64,000 nt of DNA from Mucilaginibacter pineti (GCF_900101875.1 NZ_FNAI01000010.1:210338-274337), one strand, 5' to 3'; shown: positions 13,212 through 22,085, counted from the stretch's first letter. Translations and numbers: made by a program. Notes: generated from the sequence alone by a model not told the origin.

Positions 13212-15244
13212 CCAAGTTTCACCAGTTCTACCTTTACGGGTTGTCCTTTGCGCCAGCTATCTATTTTGTTAATGTAATAGTAGCAGCTGTCCTGCTCCAG
13301 GTAAACAGGGATCAGCAGGTCGAGGTCGAGGATATCGCGCGGGGTGAGCAGCAGGTAGCGCACCACCTTTTTGGTTTGGCTGAGTATCTTCTCGAGTTCG
13401 GGGTAATAGGCTATCCGCAGGTCTTCCCATAGTAAGCTGTATTCACCGCCAGGTTTGTAAAAATAGGGTACGGATATGGTATCGTTAACCATAACCTGGT
13501 TATCTCCATCGGTAAAGGCGATGGCAGCCGAACCCTGCAGATTGAGCTTTTGGTCTATCAACAACCGGGGTTGGGTACTTATGCTAAAATCAATAGCATC
13601 AGTATCCTGCGAGGTATCAACCTTAAGTATCTGCGCTATCGAATCGCCAATATAAGGCCGGTTAAGGGTGGGAGCAAACTGGCTTTCGAACAGGGCGGTT
13701 GATAGCGGCAGTGTTTTGTCTTTTACGTTTATTTGCGCATTGCCAAGGTTTTTTGGGAGGATGCTATCATCATCTTTATAGGTCATGGTGTTTACCTGCG
13801 CGTAATTGCCCAACTGAAATGAAACTGTTTTACCCTGGTCAATACATTTGCTTGTCCAGTTTACAGCAACGGGGATATTGCCAACAATTTCCCTGAATGA
13901 CGAAAATGTAACCGTACGGTTGGTATTATCAGTTTGGCAGATAATACCGAAATGCTGCAGTGTATCTTTAAGCAGATCCTTCTGGGTAATATCGGGGAAA
14001 ATACGCTCGCATTGTACCTGCTGCTTATACAGCACGTTGGTATTTACTGATTTTATTACCATGGAGGCATCGGCATAAAATTCAATACTTGATTGCGTAT
14101 TACCCGAAAAGTGATAGCTGATATATATCCTGTCGTTTATTGCCAAATCAGTATCTATTGATAAACTTTTGGCTCCAAAGGTTTGCCAGCCGTAAATATT
14201 ACCTCCGCTTCCCTTGGTGCGGTTATTGGGGTTCCACTCCGAAAAATCATAATTAATAGTGGTAAGCTCTTCAATACCTGCCGTTCCTCCTTTGTTAAGG
14301 GTGATACTTACACTTGCCGGATAGCCAGTAACCCGCCCGTCCAGCCTGGCGCGTGGAATGGTTACTATTATATTGGCCGTGGTAATTATCTTTGAAGTAA
14401 AGGTTGTACCATCAAATTGTTTTTTACCATCGGCTACAATATTGCTGAATGCCACGGTGCCTATGCCGTCGCTGGTTTTTAAGTGGCGTATGGTTTGTGT
14501 TCCATTTACCAGCGCGGTAAGTCCATATTCATCAGGCTTGTTTTGCGTATCGCCACCGTGTTCAAAATTGTCGTTTGCAAACTGCACTATCAGTTTATCA
14601 TACATCGGTTGTTGCAGCAAAAAAGACTGGGGATTTATTTTATAACCGGTGGTTTGAGCAAACAGGTTTATGGCTGTTTTTAAAAAGAAGCCAGGTCGTA
14701 GGTAACGCACATCAATTTGAGGTGAATTTTTAAAATCGATTGCTATTTTGCCATAATCAACCACTGGCCATATATAGCCTTCAGTTTTGATTTGCGATAA
14801 GGCAACTGTTTGCAGGTTCCAGGTATGCTCATAAGGGCCAAAGGCGTTTAACTGACCAACCGTGGTTGTGCTATCGCCCATATCATAGATCTTCACATCC
14901 AGCGAATCAAAAAAATCAACGTTACCGCTTAGTACAGTTATACTGGCGGTGTCCTGCTCAATAAGATTTAGCTGGGCTATGCCGTAAGGAACTATCTCCA
15001 GGCCATCCTGTATAATGCGGGCGTCGTAATTATCATAAGGCAGCAGCGTTGTAAAGGCAACATCATCCGGGAAACCCAGTATTTGCCGGTTGCGCTGCGT
15101 AAGAGGTAGCTTAAACTGATTGCTGGTATTTCCCTGCTGGTTTTTTACTTCGGCAAGGTTGTTGATCTGAAAGGTGAGGGCTATAGGACTATCGTCCATA
15201 AGGTCAACCAGTTGGTAGTTAAGGTATAATTGTATCTGGTCCAT
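13208..15244 (-). CDS. Phage tail/baseplate protein
   Basis: A 678-residue protein of mainly beta character. It begins MDQIQLYLNYQLVDL and contains NQQGNTSNQFKLPLTQRN near residue 40, a pattern I associate with tail or baseplate proteins of Bacteroidota prophages. There is no signal peptide or coiled coil. The gene follows the 689-residue tail gene and precedes the tape-measure region in transcription order. A baseplate hub or distal tail role is possible; the exact role is not evident from sequence. Confidence 0.55.
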   Translation of the reverse strand: MDQIQLYLNYQLVDLMDDSPIALTFQINNLAEVKNQQGNTSNQFKLPLTQRNRQILGFPDDVAFTTLLPYDNYDARIIQDGLEIVPYGIAQLNLIEQDTASITVLSGNVDFFDSLDVKIYDMGDSTTTVGQLNAFGPYEHTWNLQTVALSQIKTEGYIWPVVDYGKIAIDFKNSPQIDVRYLRPGFFLKTAINLFAQTTGYKINPQSFLLQQPMYDKLIVQFANDNFEHGGDTQNKPDEYGLTALVNGTQTIRHLKTSDGIGTVAFSNIVADGKKQFDGTTFTSKIITTANIIVTIPRARLDGRVTGYPASVSITLNKGGTAGIEELTTINYDFSEWNPNNRTKGSGGNIYGWQTFGAKSLSIDTDLAINDRIYISYHFSGNTQSSIEFYADASMVIKSVNTNVLYKQQVQCERIFPDITQKDLLKDTLQHFGIICQTDNTNRTVTFSSFREIVGNIPVAVNWTSKCIDQGKTVSFQLGNYAQVNTMTYKDDDSILPKNLGNAQINVKDKTLPLSTALFESQFAPTLNRPYIGDSIAQILKVDTSQDTDAIDFSISTQPRLLIDQKLNLQGSAAIAFTDGDNQVMVNDTISVPYFYKPGGEYSLLWEDLRIAYYPELEKILSQTKKVVRYLLLTPRDILDLDLLIPVYLEQDSCYYYINKIDSWRKGQPVKVELVKLG

Positions 15245-15342
15245 TTTTAGTTTTGGTTCATTAGTTCAATGGTTCATTAGTTCATTTGGATTGAATTTTT
15301 AGATAAAACAATCCCAAAACGAACATTCGAAATCCCAAATCC

Positions 15343-17412
15343 TTACTGCGTTTGTATGTTAATTGATGGCATATTGAACGTAAGGCTGAAAGGCGCCTGG
15401 CCGTTGTGTGTTTCGTACTCGCTATAAGTGGCTGTGTTTATTACAATGGTTTGCCATTTTACCGGGTTTTTGTTCACCAGCATTTGCACCTTGGGCGAGT
15501 ATTTTATGGATTGCAGTCCCTTGATATCCGTAACCTTCAAATCCTCGGCCATTACCTTCATTTTTTGCCCGGCGGTTTTGCTTATTACTTCTTCAATGCC
15601 TTGCTGATTTTCCCAATCACTTACAAAGTTTTTAATGATGGTTGCATTTTGTACATCGAGGCTAACTTCCTGGTTGTAAACAAAACGATAGTAATTCCAC
15701 GATCCGCTTAGGCCAATCCAACGCAGGTAAACCGAATTGTCGTCAACCGCGTCATCAATGCGTACAGTTTGCGTTTGGGTTACGGTATGTGATGTATGTT
15801 CATCGTCATACTTTAAGGCAATAGTAAAGTAATACGCCTCGCGCGGGAAGTTGCCGTTAATCATTAAACGGTTTAAACCCAGCTGCGCGGGCACTGGAGT
15901 ATTTACCTGCGTTTGATTGGCAATTATGAATTTACCGCCATCCTGGTTAAGCAGCCACGAGCCATCGTCATTAAGCAGGTAGCTTGCCTGCGGCCCGCCC
16001 AGCGGATTGCGGTTAATATCCAACAGCGTTAACTCGCAATACAATTGTAAGCCAACCATTTCCTCACTATAAATAAAACTGATATCAAATGGGTAGCCAA
16101 TGGAATAAGCAGGTTCGTTAAAGTCGGTTACCCAGCGGGCCAGTTGAGTAGGATCGGTAACATGGGCAAAGGGTACATACGCTGCCAGGTTACCGCCATA
16201 TTGCTGGCCAAGCTGCCGAGCCGCGTAAACCACATAATAAGGGTTGGCAATGGTGGTGTAAATAAGGTTGTTCTCATCTAAGTTGTCACCATCGTACCGC
16301 TCAATATATTGCAGCTGATAGCTGGCGCTCAGGTTATCATCCCTGAAATTTGTTTGGGTATAACTGCTGTCATCAGCAGGGCGCAGCAGGCTTTGCAAAA
16401 AGTTGGATAGATCTGCCCTTACAATGCCCTCGTTATTAGGTCGATTGGTTGAGGTTATGGTGTTTTGCCTGCCGGTTAACTTATCCATATAAGTTAGTTT
16501 TGTAATAACCTTATGATAAGGTCGCAGCCTGTTGATGTTGATAAAACCTGTTGCATTACCCGCAAATGCGGTGTTTATTACTATGCTGAAAATACTTATC
16601 CCCACAATGGTATAAACCCCTTTATAAGGGCCGGCATTGATGTATACGGTATCGCCAATAAAAACTTTAGGCACCGAGTTGGTAAGATTAATAAATGCTG
16701 TGTTAACCGCCACTTGTGCAAAGCCATTACCAGCAGCCTGGGTTACATCATGTACCGCAAAATCCTTACGCTGGTAAATGAAAACAATGGGATTAAAAGC
16801 CGCGCTCCAGCGGGAAACATTGCCCCCTGTTAGCGTTACCGATGGATCATCTACCAGTAGCCCCGAAAGGGTATTTATGTTTACCGAAAGCTGATCGGTA
16901 CAGCCTAAAGGGTTTGAATCCTTAGCCATGATTTGCACCAGTCCATAGCTTAAGCCGCTAAACACTGGCGATAGCTGCCAGGTACTGCCCAGGTCTTTAC
17001 TGTACATGATTGGTCCGTAGCTTGATGTGGCATGTACGGTAACTTGCGCGTCGGCTGCCCCGGCTACCGATTCCTGCTTATCAATATTGATGAAATTTAT
17101 CACCATATCGCAGGCATGAGTAGGTGGGGGCGTAGCCGGCACGGTAGCAACCTTTGGGGTTGTGAACGATACAAAGTAGCCACTGGTTTCATTGCTAAGT
17201 AGCCCACTGAAAATTTTGAGGCTTTGGCCCGGGATGTTTACTGCCTTATTGCTAATGGTTCCGTTAATGTTTTCGGTATAAGTAACCTCAACAAAATTGC
17301 CGTTTACCGGGTTGCCTGCTGCATTGGTGAGTGAAATATATACGTCGCCATAAACCTGTATATCATCTGTTGTTGATGCATTGGTAATTGAGATGTTTGC
17401 TATTATAGCCAT
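15343..17412 (-). CDS. Large phage tail structural protein
   Basis: A 689-residue protein with a string of beta-sandwich-like segments. Residues 1-100 look like an immunoglobulin-type domain; residues 105-180 (CDMVINFINIDKQES...GSTWQLSP) recall the SprB-type repeat of Bacteroidota adhesins; the rest is beta-rich with many aromatics (YYFTIALKYDDEH). No signal peptide. Between the 146-residue tail gene and the 678-residue tail gene, so it probably belongs to the tail or baseplate and might bind the host surface. The family name is unknown to me. Confidence 0.5.
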   Translation of the reverse strand: MAIIANISITNASTTDDIQVYGDVYISLTNAAGNPVNGNFVEVTYTENINGTISNKAVNIPGQSLKIFSGLLSNETSGYFVSFTTPKVATVPATPPPTHACDMVINFINIDKQESVAGAADAQVTVHATSSYGPIMYSKDLGSTWQLSPVFSGLSYGLVQIMAKDSNPLGCTDQLSVNINTLSGLLVDDPSVTLTGGNVSRWSAAFNPIVFIYQRKDFAVHDVTQAAGNGFAQVAVNTAFINLTNSVPKVFIGDTVYINAGPYKGVYTIVGISIFSIVINTAFAGNATGFININRLRPYHKVITKLTYMDKLTGRQNTITSTNRPNNEGIVRADLSNFLQSLLRPADDSSYTQTNFRDDNLSASYQLQYIERYDGDNLDENNLIYTTIANPYYVVYAARQLGQQYGGNLAAYVPFAHVTDPTQLARWVTDFNEPAYSIGYPFDISFIYSEEMVGLQLYCELTLLDINRNPLGGPQASYLLNDDGSWLLNQDGGKFIIANQTQVNTPVPAQLGLNRLMINGNFPREAYYFTIALKYDDEHTSHTVTQTQTVRIDDAVDDNSVYLRWIGLSGSWNYYRFVYNQEVSLDVQNATIIKNFVSDWENQQGIEEVISKTAGQKMKVMAEDLKVTDIKGLQSIKYSPKVQMLVNKNPVKWQTIVINTATYSEYETHNGQAPFSLTFNMPSINIQTQ

Positions 17413-17463
17413 ATTAAAATAGTTTGTTTTTGATGATGGGATGCTTGCCTAAGTGCCACTATG

Positions 17464-17904
17464 TTAAAACACATCAAAGTACATGGTAGCCAGGGTAATG
17501 GTTAGGCCAATGCCAGTGGTATTAACATCAAACTTATTATAAACAGGTACACATTTGGCTTTGTTGCCCGCTTTAATGCGGAAATACCGGCCTTCGCCTT
17601 CGCGATATGTTGATGCTTTTACAATGAACTGGTTGGCCAGCTGTAAGGCCTGGGTTATGTAGGTTTCATTATCGGCGGTATATTGTCCAAAATCTGTTTT
17701 AAACAAAAATTCGAGGTAAATGGTAAAAGTGTTATCTACAGATCCGTTTACCTGCGGCGATAGATCTATAGGTTGCAGGGGGTACATAAATACACACGGG
17801 AAAGTGGCATCGTCTGCCAGGGTATTAAGCTCGGTTTGGGTACCATAAACAAACGACGGGCTACCCGTGAGTGTTTGCACAATGGCTTCTATTTGGTTAC
17901 GCAT
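17464..17904 (-). CDS. Small phage tail protein
   Basis: A 146-residue protein beginning MRNQIEAIVQTLTGSP. Central FPCVFMYPLQPIDLSPQ and a C-terminus of alternating hydrophobics (GIGLTITLATMYFDVF) suggest an alpha/beta fold like tail-completion or tail-terminator proteins. The position between the probable tail assembly chaperone and the large tail proteins fits. The function is inferred from position. Confidence 0.45.
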   Translation of the reverse strand: MRNQIEAIVQTLTGSPSFVYGTQTELNTLADDATFPCVFMYPLQPIDLSPQVNGSVDNTFTIYLEFLFKTDFGQYTADNETYITQALQLANQFIVKASTYREGEGRYFRIKAGNKAKCVPVYNKFDVNTTGIGLTITLATMYFDVF

Positions 17905-17952
17905 GTTGTTAATTAATTATTGAATTATATAGTTATTGAATTATTGATTAAT

Positions 17953-18085
17953 GGTGCGAGGAGTGGGGTATGAGGAGCGGGGAGCGGGATTTGGGTAATT
18001 AACGTATCTGCTCCCTGTTCCTGGCGCGCCGCTCTTCGCACCTCGCTCTTAGTAACCTCGCACCTCGCAACCCACTCCCCGAACC
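17953..18085. repeat. GC-rich inverted repeat (GTGCGAGGAG type)
   Basis: Purine-rich GTGCGAGGAGTGGGG and related copies on the left face pyrimidine-rich CGCACCTCGC and CCCACTCCCC on the right, giving an imperfect long hairpin between the 146-residue gene and the frameshifted gene. Composition differs sharply from the flanking phage DNA. Probably a chromosomal dispersed palindrome. Confidence 0.65.
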
Positions 18086-18090
18086 TGATT

Positions 18091-18938
18091 TTACCCCTCC
18101 CGGCTTATCTCCATATACTTTTTTTGGTATTCGGCTTCAGTTTTATTGAGGAGTAGTTTGGTGAGGATACGTTCGTAGGGCATGTTCATAACGGCATCCC
18201 ATTTAGTGATGTCGCCGCCGGCAAGGGAGTTTATGGTGTTGATATATTTAAACTTTTCAAACGACTGGATACCTGCCCTTTTTTCCAAACCCGAAGCAGC
18301 CGATGCCAATAGCTTGTTTTCGGTTTCGATAAGTTGGGATAACAGGTAAAAAAATGTTTGGCTATGGGCAGTGCCTCCGTTACCCGCATGTTTTTTACCT
18401 GATTACAAAATTCCTCTACTTTATACTCGTTATACTTTTCGCCGGTTGCCCTGCAAAAAAAGTAATGTGCCAAAACTTGGCAGCACGCGTTTAATGACGG
18501 ATTAAAGTTTTCCTTCCAGTCGCTTTCACCGTATTGTTTAATGTGGGTGTTTATTTCTTCGGCAATAATATCCCTGGCCGCCATGAATGCACCCGCGGGT
18601 TCAACAGCTAACTTTTGCAACACTTTTACGGTTGTTGGTTGAACGGAACCGGGCAAATGAAAAGTAACCTGTTTGGGGATGGCTTCGCTGTTGTACAGGT
18701 ATTTTATCTGGTAGGATAAGGATAACACCGCATCGCCAAAATCCCGAAAATCATCAATGTTTTTTACCGAATACAAGTCATCAGCAGCAATACCCGAAAG
18801 TATGCTGATTGCTTCAATATCATTAAGCTGGGGCTTGGCCTGCATGGCCATCATTTGGCCCAGTGTAACATCGCTAAGTTGCGTAGGTATTTTTACCCGC
18901 AGTTTGCCATCGGTGGTTTTTAGTGTTTTTTCTATCAT
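18091..18938 (-). CDS. Tail assembly chaperone with -1 frameshift (282-residue fusion)
   Basis: Two overlapping frames. Frame 0 (18231-18938) gives 235 residues (start MIEKTLKTTDGKLRV). The -1 frame is open from the slip site to 18091. A T_TTT_TTT heptamer (18348-18354, minus strand) lies in frame 0 phase; slipping back one base after HFF gives YLLSQLIETENKLL and 72 residues on the TTG-led ORF 18091-18309, for a 282-residue fusion. This matches the logic of lambda G/GT tail chaperones, encoded upstream of the tape measure. The alternative is a one-base error or loss in the seven-T run splitting a single gene. Confidence 0.6.
18348..18354 (-). promoter_or_regulatory. Putative -1 ribosomal slippery heptamer
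   Basis: Seven T on the minus strand, positioned as T_TTT_TTT relative to the 18938 start (first T is the third codon base). The -1 frame is open on both sides through 18091. I could not identify a convincing stimulatory hairpin by eye. Confidence 0.55.
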
Positions 18939-18944
18939 TACAAC

Positions 18945-18975
18945 AAGAGCCCCCCGGCCCCCTGAAGGGGGAGCT
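18945..18975. repeat. Short GC palindrome (CCCCCTGAAGGGGG)
   Basis: CCCCCT and AGGGGG flank two bases, between the large terminase and the frameshifted gene. This CCCCCTGAAGGGGG core is a dispersed palindrome type I have seen in Sphingobacteriaceae genomes; no T-tract marks it as a terminator. Confidence 0.7.
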
Positions 18976-19019
18976 TTATCTTAAATTTTTACAGGGATAC
19001 GTTTAAATTGATTTTATGC

Positions 19020-20279
19020 TTATGTCAATCCATAAGGCCCGGTCAGTTCGTCGAACACACCGTTGCTGGTAACTGTACGCTGCGTTACAAATGGTAACCG
19101 CGACCGTAATTTTGTATCGTTATTGATCTTCAATTTATTTAAAGCAACATACCGCAGCGGATCTATCAGGTGGTTCCATCTGTCAACAGGTTCGTTAATT
19201 GTTTTGCCCGAGTTATCTACCCGCCATTTGTAGCGGCCCAGTTCATTGCGCAGGTTTACGCTGGCACGGGTAACGTTTATTTTGTAGCGTTTAAGGATAT
19301 CAATAGAGTTTTTAATACTATCGTTACCCTTTTTTGCTCCACTTATCCACCAGCCCATGCGTTTTAATTCTTCTATTGATTTTGGTTCGGCGCTATCGGC
19401 AATTATCTCTGTTTTACGGTTCATATCTGTAGCTTTAAGCCTGCCGGATATATCGGTATTGGTAAGGCCGGTTTCATAAAAAAGTTCATTCACCCAAAGC
19501 TCGCCGTTTCGCTTGTATACCTGTAAACAGCCGGTTTGGTCGTTAGTAAAGCCAAAATCAAGGCCGGCAGCGATTAGGGTGGCGTCGGCCGGGATCTCAT
19601 TACAAATGTACCAGTTGTTGAAAATGAGTCCGGTGATTTTACCGGTAAGGCCCCGGGCATAAACCTTCCACAATTCTATATCAACGGCCTTTAATGATTC
19701 TATTTTATCCCGCATCTGCTGATCCAGGAATGGGTTATGCCGGTGATCTGATATAATAAGCTGCACTCCCGGTCTGCCAATCAATTGTTCGTGAACCCAA
19801 AAGCTGTTATTGGGGTTGTAATCAATAAAAATGCGTTTGCGGGTACGTAGGGCAAGTTCTGTATAAATGTCATATGTTATGCCGTTGGCTTCGTTTATGA
19901 AAAGGTAATCCCGCTTCCCCGATTTTGCGTCCTGGGCATCGGCATAGCTTTTAAATTCTATGATGGTGCCATTGTAAAACTCAAATATGCGGTCGGTTTT
20001 ATTATAGCCCTTTATCATGTTTTTTAAGCTTTCGGAATTGTTATAAATATTAAGCGCGTCTCGCAGGGCGCCGGCTTTAAGATTTGGTATATCCTGCCCA
20101 ACTATGGTTATTACTTGTTTAGGCGTTTGACAGGCAAGGCAAAACAAAACCTGCTCAATGGCATAGGTTTTACCAGAGCTTGTGCCGCCTTGGTTTATAA
20201 CAATGTGTTCAACCGTATGGTAGTTTTGCTCAAAAAGAACGGATACTTCGAATTTGGGGTCATTGCTTAGGTTGGTCAT
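19020..20279 (-). CDS. Phage terminase large subunit
   Basis: A 419-residue packaging motor. ATPase: Walker A GGTSSGKT at residues 31-38 and Walker B with catalytic Glu in YLFINEANG at about 125-133. Nuclease: first acidic residue in DFGFTNDQTG (241) and second in IIADSAEPKSI (295). Length and layout fit the PBSX-type terminase family. It cuts concatemeric phage DNA and pumps it into the head. It starts 75 bases after the small terminase gene. All key residues seen are intact. Confidence 0.92.
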   Translation of the reverse strand: MTNLSNDPKFEVSVLFEQNYHTVEHIVINQGGTSSGKTYAIEQVLFCLACQTPKQVITIVGQDIPNLKAGALRDALNIYNNSESLKNMIKGYNKTDRIFEFYNGTIIEFKSYADAQDAKSGKRDYLFINEANGITYDIYTELALRTRKRIFIDYNPNNSFWVHEQLIGRPGVQLIISDHRHNPFLDQQMRDKIESLKAVDIELWKVYARGLTGKITGLIFNNWYICNEIPADATLIAAGLDFGFTNDQTGCLQVYKRNGELWVNELFYETGLTNTDISGRLKATDMNRKTEIIADSAEPKSIEELKRMGWWISGAKKGNDSIKNSIDILKRYKINVTRASVNLRNELGRYKWRVDNSGKTINEPVDRWNHLIDPLRYVALNKLKINNDTKLRSRLPFVTQRTVTSNGVFDELTGPYGLT

Positions 20280-20354
20280 CAGGTCATTATATTGGTCATT
20301 AAGTCATTGAACTTTGAGCGATTGGTAATGTGTAATTTTCAAATCGCCGAATCA

Positions 20355-20807
20355 TTATACTGCTACTTCCTTTTCGTTGCCGGCGGGGTTGGGGCCACTG
20401 GTTGTAATTTCTACTCTAAGGGTTTTATTAGTTTCAGCTACAGGGTGATTGATCTCTGGTTTATCGGTCCAGCCCATGCTTTTTAGCGCGAATATGGCCC
20501 CCGTTGGTTTTTCAAATAACAATTGTTCGTATGCGGCTTCTATACGCAACCGGGCATATTGAAGCGGTTTTGAATAGGTAGCTCTTTTTTCATAGCTTTT
20601 AAAATCCTCCATACTGTTAAAACCCAGGTAAAGTGCCAGGTTACAAAATGTAGGTGGTTCCGGTTCCCGTATCCAAATTTTGCCGGTTGGGGTTTCGGTG
20701 TTGTCTTTAGTGGGCTTTAACTTGTATTCTCCTTTGATATACAAAAAATAAGCGTCGATAAGTTGCACCAATTCTCTGGAGGTTTTGAACTTTAATGAAG
20801 TATTCAT
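20355..20807 (-). CDS. Phage terminase small subunit
   Basis: A 150-residue protein, start MNTSLKFKTSRELVQL, with an N-terminal helical part containing a probable DNA-binding region (PPTFCNLALYLGFNSMEDF) and a C-terminal GAIFALKSMGWTDKP motif typical of small terminases of this type. It recognises packaging sites and loads the large subunit. The open frame runs 13 codons further upstream, but the ATG at 20807 fits because the leader element ends one base before it. It is the first gene of the structural operon. Confidence 0.82.
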   Translation of the reverse strand: MNTSLKFKTSRELVQLIDAYFLYIKGEYKLKPTKDNTETPTGKIWIREPEPPTFCNLALYLGFNSMEDFKSYEKRATYSKPLQYARLRIEAAYEQLLFEKPTGAIFALKSMGWTDKPEINHPVAETNKTLRVEITTSGPNPAGNEKEVAV

Positions 20808-20809
20808 GT

Positions 20810-20837
20810 TATGTTTAAAATGCCGATTGGCATAAAG
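20810..20837 (-). promoter_or_regulatory. Palindromic phage leader element, copy 6
   Basis: On the minus strand TTATGCCAATCGGCAT is followed by TTTAAACATAA, which ends one base before the ATG of the small terminase. As the first gene of the structural operon, this copy is well placed to act as a late promoter or operator. Confidence 0.75.
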
Positions 20838-20988
20838 TAGAATCAAAAGTAAGGAATTTATTTTACATATACTAATTTTATTGGTAATTTTTTCTTTGGT
20901 TTATTAGTCTGGATAGAGAAGGTGGTGCATAGGATTAAACTTGAAAATTATTTAGGAAAGTTTGGATACCCATGAATTAATAAATAAA

Positions 20989-21025
20989 AAATATTTTCTA
21001 TTTAAATAGAAAATATTTACATTTG
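20989..21025 (+). promoter_or_regulatory. 30-bp perfect palindrome and -7 box before Xre antitoxin
   Basis: Positions 20989-21018 form a perfect 30-base palindrome centred on TATTTAAATA. It is followed at 21018-21025 by TACATTTG, an exact TAnnTTTG -7 box, only four bases from the ATG at 21029. The palindrome is the likely operator for autoregulation by the Xre antitoxin. The spacing implies an almost leaderless transcript. Confidence 0.8.
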
Positions 21026-21028
21026 TGT

Positions 21029-21514
21029 ATGAGTAAAGCAATTAAAAACCCGGTATCGGGTGCAGCAGCATCCCGCCCGTACGTAGTACATGAAACTACA
21101 TCAATGGTTAATGATCTGTTGGTGCCTTATGAAACGTATTTTAAATCGCCGCTTGCAAGGCTTGGTGCTATAAAGCAAGGTTTACGATCAGGCGCTATTG
21201 CCGATCTTTTGCAGGTTACCGGTGCTACGCAAATTGATATTGCCAAATGGCTTGATATTACCGAGCCCACCTTACGCAAACATATACAAGGTTCACGCGA
21301 GCTAAATCAAGGGCTTAGCGAGCATATTATACAACTTTTTGAACTTTTTGATAAAGGCCTTGATACTTTTGGTTCCCTCGATGAATTTAAAAGCTGGCTT
21401 AAACACTATAATCCCGGTATTGATGCTGTTCCCTTCGATTTGCTGGATACCCATACCGGCATCAGTATAATATTAACCCAGCTTATCCGTATTGATTACG
21501 GCGTACTGGCTTAA
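21029..21514 (+). CDS. Xre/ParS-type antitoxin of RES toxin
   Basis: A 161-residue protein: variable N-terminus, a helix-turn-helix at about residues 68-90 (TGATQIDIAKWLDITEPTLRKH) and a C-terminal half with FKSWLKHYNPGIDAVPFDLLDT, the DUF2384 (ParS/MbcA) toxin-binding motif. This is the antitoxin layout of RES-Xre modules. The frame extends two codons to a TTG, but ATG at 21029 (MSKAIKN) is more likely. A perfect palindrome directly upstream is the probable autoregulatory operator. The partner toxin starts 106 bases downstream. Confidence 0.9.
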   Translation: MSKAIKNPVSGAAASRPYVVHETTSMVNDLLVPYETYFKSPLARLGAIKQGLRSGAIADLLQVTGATQIDIAKWLDITEPTLRKHIQGSRELNQGLSEHIIQLFELFDKGLDTFGSLDEFKSWLKHYNPGIDAVPFDLLDTHTGISIILTQLIRIDYGVLA

Positions 21515-21612
21515 TTAGTGAGTGATTGAAAAATCTATTACCAATCACTAATTTACCACTCACTATTTAAGTGCTTTGCTCTTCATCAATCGCTAATTCA
21601 CTAAATCACAAA
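21512..21612. repeat. Inverted repeat between antitoxin and toxin
   Basis: ATTAGTGAGTGATTG on the left is mirrored by CAATCACTAAT and ACTCACTA on the right, with further ATTCACTAAAT-type units up to the toxin start. RES-Xre genes are normally close together, so this looks like a repeat that has entered or grown in the operon. It could form a hairpin that limits toxin expression. Confidence 0.7.
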
Positions 21613-21620
21613 TTCACCAA

Positions 21621-22085
21621 TTGAATACCTACCGGATAAGTCAAACCAAATATGCCCATGACCGAAAAGGATCTGGGATAGACGGGCGATGGAACTCGCT
21701 TGGGCAGTATGTAATTTATACCGGCGGCTCACTTGCATTATCCTGCCTCGAAAAATTAGTGCATGCTGCCGGCACATCATTATATACCGGCGATTTTTCT
21801 GTTACTACACTTCATATTCCAGATAAAGTGCCTGTTACCGAAATTACTATCGCCCGCCTAATCAAACTCGATACAAATTGGCATAAAGTGATCAATTATC
21901 CGCTAACACAACTTTTGGGCGATACCTGGTTGCGTAAAATGGAAACAGCCGTGCTAAAAGTTCCATCGGCTATTATTGATATGGAGTTTAATTACCTGCT
22001 TAATCCGACCCATCCCGATTATGAAAAAATAAAGATAAGCAGTATAACAAAATTTACTTTTGATCCCCGGTTAAAAACATCTTGA
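21621..22085 (+). CDS. RES-domain toxin
   Basis: A 154-residue RES family protein. Hallmarks are an early Arg (TYRIS), GSGIDGRWNSLGQYVIYTGG, the SLALSCLEKL helix and the C-terminal NYLLNPTHPDY with the conserved Asn/Ser region. RES toxins degrade NAD+ (known for family members such as MbcT and Res from Photorhabdus). Length is normal for the family and no disabling change is seen. The start appears to be TTG at 21621, without a clear ribosome-binding site, right after the repeat. Confidence 0.88.
   Translation: MNTYRISQTKYAHDRKGSGIDGRWNSLGQYVIYTGGSLALSCLEKLVHAAGTSLYTGDFSVTTLHIPDKVPVTEITIARLIKLDTNWHKVINYPLTQLLGDTWLRKMETAVLKVPSAIIDMEFNYLLNPTHPDYEKIKISSITKFTFDPRLKTS

Larger units (their letters stand above)
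1..20846 (-). mobile_element. Prophage structural region (incomplete at left edge)
   Basis: A block of genes all on the minus strand with clear packaging and virion signatures: small and large terminase, ClpP-type protease with scaffold, capsid, portal and a tape measure. It begins near 20.8 kb and runs off the left edge. No integrase, repressor, lysis gene or attachment site is visible inside it. The order is unusual because tail genes follow terminase directly and head genes come after the tape measure. Several chromosomal-type repeats lie between its genes, so it may be old or partly decayed. The right boundary is set only by the end of phage-like genes. Confidence 0.88.

Noticed and set aside
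18945..18975. Rho-independent terminator between terminase and tail chaperone
   Set aside because: The palindrome has no T-tract on the transcribed strand, and a terminator there would cut off the structural operon.
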